This document shows positions 6,755 to 8,674 of a DNA stretch of 8,674 nucleotides, in pieces; position 1 is the stretch's first letter; each line of letters begins with the position of its first letter. Source of the stretch: JAEUPI01 sp035499355 (GTDB lineage: Bacteria > Pseudomonadota > Gammaproteobacteria > Burkholderiales > Burkholderiaceae_C); assembly GCA_035499355.1 (NCBI GenBank), contig DATJYZ010000170.1, positions 1 to 8,674 on the forward strand. The letters are read 5' to 3'. Under the pieces are notes generated by a model. That model ran no database searches and was not told the DNA's origin. It worked only from the letters and a program-made list of their open reading frames with translations. The position numbers and the translations under genes were made by a program.

Positions 6755-7621
6755 TCAGAACGTCCCCGTGAGATAGGCCTGCAGTCCCGAGTAGCCGCTC
6801 TTCAGACGGCCATCGAAATCGTTCTTCTTGACGTCGAGGTTCGTCATGAAGCGGTCGTATCCGAGCCCGAGGCCGAAGTGGCGGGCGAACATCCACGTGA
6901 CGCCCACCCGCAGGTCGGACCAGTAGCCGTCGTAGTCGCCGACCTTCACCTTGAAGAACTGGCCCTGGGCATCGAGGTACCAATCGGGGTGAAGCACCCA
7001 GCCGCCGCGCAGGCCGATGACCGGCAGCGGCGCGGGCAGCGAACTGACCTTGCTGGTTGCGCTGGCAGACGACGTGTTGCCCGAGGAGTCTGTGAAGGTG
7101 GCGGTGCCGGACAGCTGGAGTTTCGTCTCCATGTAGTGCACGCCGATGTTGGCCGCCAGCTCGTAGGTGGGGCTGTGCACGAAGGCGTATTCGTACGCCA
7201 CCTCCATGACCTTGATCTTTTCCTTGAACTCCGCGGTCGCGCCGAGGCTGAACGTGTAGTCCCCCCACTGCAGGTCTCGCTCGAGCGCTTTCGAGCGAGT
7301 GCGCGTGTTGTCGAAGTACATCAAGCTCAGGTGGTGGTGAGGCGTGATTCGCCACAGCACGTCGGCGCGCACCCGGCGTGAGTCGTCGGCCTTGCCGAAC
7401 TCATGGTCGAAGTCGATCTCCGGGTTGATGCGCGACTGGCCGTTCAGGTTCGCCTTCACGTTGCTGTTGAAGAAATAGCCGCCCATGTTGACCACCCAGT
7501 GGTCGTTGAGCAGACCCTCCGCGCCGGACGCCGACTGGCCATGGGCCGACGCCGCGAGCCCGAACCCCAGCAGTGCGCACCACAGCGACGATGCGAGCTG
7601 GTATGGCAAACGTGTTTTCAT
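6755..7621 (-). CDS. Outer-membrane beta-barrel protein of unknown function
   Basis: A 288-residue protein with a signal peptide (about residues 1-28, ending ASAHG) and a mature part made of alternating hydrophobic strands and polar turns, ending in Phe (YLTGTF), the mark of an outer-membrane barrel. Recognisable stretches are DHWVVNMGGYF near residue 40, a FDHEFG segment, a SLMYFDNTRTRS strand and a GLGLGYDRF strand. It resembles the OmpW-like barrel group loosely, but is longer than the usual 210-230 residues of OmpW and lacks its clear signature, so I do not assign a name. The ribosome site GGAG lies about 8 nt before the ATG at 7621. A strong hairpin stands just upstream, between it and the HdeD-like gene. 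The 5'-nucleotidase begins 1 nt after its stop, so it may supply the outer-membrane pore or anchor for that enzyme's substrate. Confidence 0.8.
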   Translation of the reverse strand: MKTRLPYQLASSLWCALLGFGLAASAHGQSASGAEGLLNDHWVVNMGGYFFNSNVKANLNGQSRINPEIDFDHEFGKADDSRRVRADVLWRITPHHHLSLMYFDNTRTRSKALERDLQWGDYTFSLGATAEFKEKIKVMEVAYEYAFVHSPTYELAANIGVHYMETKLQLSGTATFTDSSGNTSSASATSKVSSLPAPLPVIGLRGGWVLHPDWYLDAQGQFFKVKVGDYDGYWSDLRVGVTWMFARHFGLGLGYDRFMTNLDVKKNDFDGRLKSGYSGLQAYLTGTF

Positions 7622-7640
7622 CTTCTCGCTCCAAAGAACG

Positions 7641-7662
7641 ACGGGGCACTCTCGTGCCCCGT
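7641..7662 (-). terminator. Strong hairpin between the HdeD-like and barrel genes, possible terminator or leader structure
   Basis: ACGGGGCAC, loop TCTC, GTGCCCCGT: a perfect 9-bp G+C-rich stem with a tetraloop. On the minus strand it is followed by CGTTCTTTGG, a weak T-rich tract, so it could end the HdeD-like transcript at low to moderate efficiency. It ends only 19 nt before the barrel start codon, so it could also act as a leader structure of that gene. A smaller hairpin with a related core (GCAC-TCAC-GTGC, 7703-7714) lies just past the HdeD-like stop. Confidence 0.55.
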
Positions 7663-7716
7663 GTGCTCGCCGCGCTGTCCGGCGCCAAGCTCTCCATCAC
7701 GGGCACTCACGTGCGG

Positions 7717-8289
7717 CTACGTCACCTGCTTGGCCAGGCCACGGGCGGCCGAGCCGACCGAGACCAGCGTGGCGCCGCTGAAGATCAGGTTGATGCCCAC
7801 CAGCGTGCCCACGGCCCACAGCCCGGACAGCGGCCAATCCCTGAGCAGCAGGAACCCGAGGATCACGCTCGCTGCGGCGCTGAAGAGCATCCAGCCCCAG
7901 CCCTTCTGCGGCCGCACGTGGAACGCCAGCACGCCACCCGAGACGCCATCGACCAGCAGATAGGCAGCCAGCATCAGCGTGAGCGCCTCCAGGCCGAGCC
8001 CGGGCCGCGCCGCCATGATGACGCCGGCCACGAACGCGAGAATGCCGCCGATCAACGCGAGCGCCCCCTGGCCGAACGAGCCGGCCCTGAATGCACCTAT
8101 GGTTCGCGCGACACCGGCGACCGCCATCGCGATGCCAACCAGCACCGAGACGCCCAGGCCTGCGGCCAGCGGCGAGCCCACGGCCAGGATGCCAGCGATC
8201 ACCGTCACCACGCCGAGCGCGACCAGCCAGCCTGCATTCTTGGCGGCGCGTTGGGCCCAGTTGCCGACGGCTTCTCTCAGTTCACTCAT
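7717..8289 (-). CDS. HdeD family (DUF308) inner-membrane protein
   Basis: A 190-residue, strongly hydrophobic protein with six predicted membrane helices (about residues 20-38, 43-62, 75-93, 98-123, 131-150 and 155-177), the layout and length of the HdeD/DUF308 family. The repeated three-helix pattern and the RPGLGLEALTLMLAAYLLVDGV segment (95-115) are typical. In Escherichia coli HdeD is a membrane protein tied to acid resistance at high cell density; its molecular action is not known, and the role here is inferred only from family. A very good ribosome site, GGAGGAG, sits 8 nt before the ATG at 8289, which supports independent and strong translation. The flanking hairpins on both sides suggest it may be transcribed on its own. 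Confidence 0.9.
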   Translation of the reverse strand: MSELREAVGNWAQRAAKNAGWLVALGVVTVIAGILAVGSPLAAGLGVSVLVGIAMAVAGVARTIGAFRAGSFGQGALALIGGILAFVAGVIMAARPGLGLEALTLMLAAYLLVDGVSGGVLAFHVRPQKGWGWMLFSAAASVILGFLLLRDWPLSGLWAVGTLVGINLIFSGATLVSVGSAARGLAKQVT

Positions 8290-8315
8290 GTCCGTGCTCC
8301 TCCAAGCGTTGATCG

Positions 8316-8342
8316 CGCGGCGTCGTCGATGCCGACGCCGCG
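8316..8342. terminator. Hairpin between the partial gene and the HdeD-like gene, possible terminator
   Basis: CGCGGCGTCG, loop TCGATGC, CGACGCCGCG: a perfect 10-bp stem with a 7-nt loop, starting 11 nt past the stop codon of the partial gene. No T-run follows on the minus strand, so it is not a textbook intrinsic terminator; in a high-G+C genome such a stem may still end or stabilise the upstream transcript. Confidence 0.45.
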
Positions 8343-8353
8343 ACCTCGCCCTG

Positions 8354-8674
8354 CTACTTCTTCTTGTCGACCTTGACCGCGATGGCTTCGGTGTAGCTGA
8401 TGACCACCGTATCGCCGACGCTGACGCCTTGCAGCTTGTCGGCAGACGCCACCTTGACCGTCTGCTTCTTGCCGTCCGGGCCCTTGAACGTGACCGACGG
8501 CGCCTTGGCGTCGATGGCCGTGATCGCGACGGTCACCGTCGTGTTCTGCCCGATGGCGCCCGCCGGCTTCGCGCCGGGTGCGGCTGCAGCGGCGGCGACG
8601 GTCGTGTCCGCACTGGGCTTGCCGCCCTTCTTCATCACCTCGTAGGCCAGCGCCTCGGTGTAGGTGGCCGTGAC
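8354..8674 (-). CDS. Hypothetical protein with internal repeat, C-terminal 106 residues (5' end outside window)
   Basis: The frame is open to the window edge, so this is the C-terminal part of a longer protein; an internal ATG at 8638 is not likely to be the start because coding character continues before it. The visible part begins VTATYTEALAYEVMKK, passes an Ala/Pro/Lys-rich linker (about residues 17-40), and ends with a small beta-type domain (about 42-104; VTVAITAIDAKAPSVTFKG, then SVGDTVVISYTEAIAVKVDKKK split by one loop). The ends of the two domains match (YTEALAYEVMKK against YTEAIAVKVDKK), so the protein seems to contain two copies of one domain. Similar proteins in Pseudomonas and Burkholderiales are annotated only as hypothetical or exported. 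No function can be given. It ends 64 nt before the HdeD-like start. Confidence 0.7.
   Translation of the reverse strand, partial: VTATYTEALAYEVMKKGGKPSADTTVAAAAAAPGAKPAGAIGQNTTVTVAITAIDAKAPSVTFKGPDGKKQTVKVASADKLQGVSVGDTVVISYTEAIAVKVDKKK

Noticed and set aside
5002..6771. Two plus-strand frames (5002-5997 and 6004-6771) opposite the 5'-nucleotidase gene
   Set aside because: Same antisense effect; compositions are low-complexity Arg/Ala/Val and the opposite strand carries all metallophosphatase motifs.
7573..8376. Plus-strand frame of 267 codons opposite the HdeD-like gene
   Set aside because: Its product is His/Arg/Gln-rich low complexity; the minus strand has a six-helix DUF308 protein with a strong ribosome site.

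Overview
The window is G+C-rich and reads entirely from the minus strand. Its makeup suggests a Gram-negative proteobacterium, most likely a betaproteobacterium of the Burkholderiales type. The grounds are a TonB-dependent receptor, an outer-membrane barrel ending in Phe, a Tat-exported enzyme, DUF2796/DUF3299 periplasmic proteins and strong codon bias to G/C. No rRNA, tRNA, CRISPR array or intact mobile element is visible.

Right block (about 8674 to 4196, read leftwards): the C-terminal part of a small exported-looking protein with an internal repeat, a six-helix HdeD/DUF308 membrane protein, then a tight group of an outer-membrane beta-barrel, a Tat-dependent UshA-like 5'-nucleotidase/metallophosphatase (1 nt after the barrel) and a DUF502 inner-membrane protein (47 nt further). 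Hairpins stand before and after hdeD-like; the one before the barrel gene is a perfect 9-bp stem with a tetraloop. The barrel, phosphatase and DUF502 genes look like one transcription unit with an envelope function.

Middle (about 3555 to 4195): roughly 640 bp with no convincing gene. It holds a small hairpin, a 15/16-bp tandem direct repeat, a short peptide resembling a relaxase HxH motif, and a 30-bp stretch that matches the 3' part of the 5'-nucleotidase gene at 26 of 30 positions. It is probably a scar of past rearrangement and also contains the promoter of the left block.

Left block (3554 to 1): a small His/Cys protein resembling DUF2946, a 725-residue TonB-dependent receptor, a DUF3299 lipid- or metal-linked periplasmic protein of unknown role, and the N-terminal part of a ZrgA-type (DUF2796) zinc-binding protein that runs off the window. 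Gaps of 81, 13 and 7 nt suggest one operon. The content matches zinc-regulated metal import loci, in which ABC transporter genes commonly follow; here they would lie beyond position 1. The proposed flow is outer-membrane import by the TonB receptor, then periplasmic handling by DUF3299 and ZrgA, then inner-membrane transport. The metal and any carrier molecule are inferred from family knowledge, not shown by this sequence.
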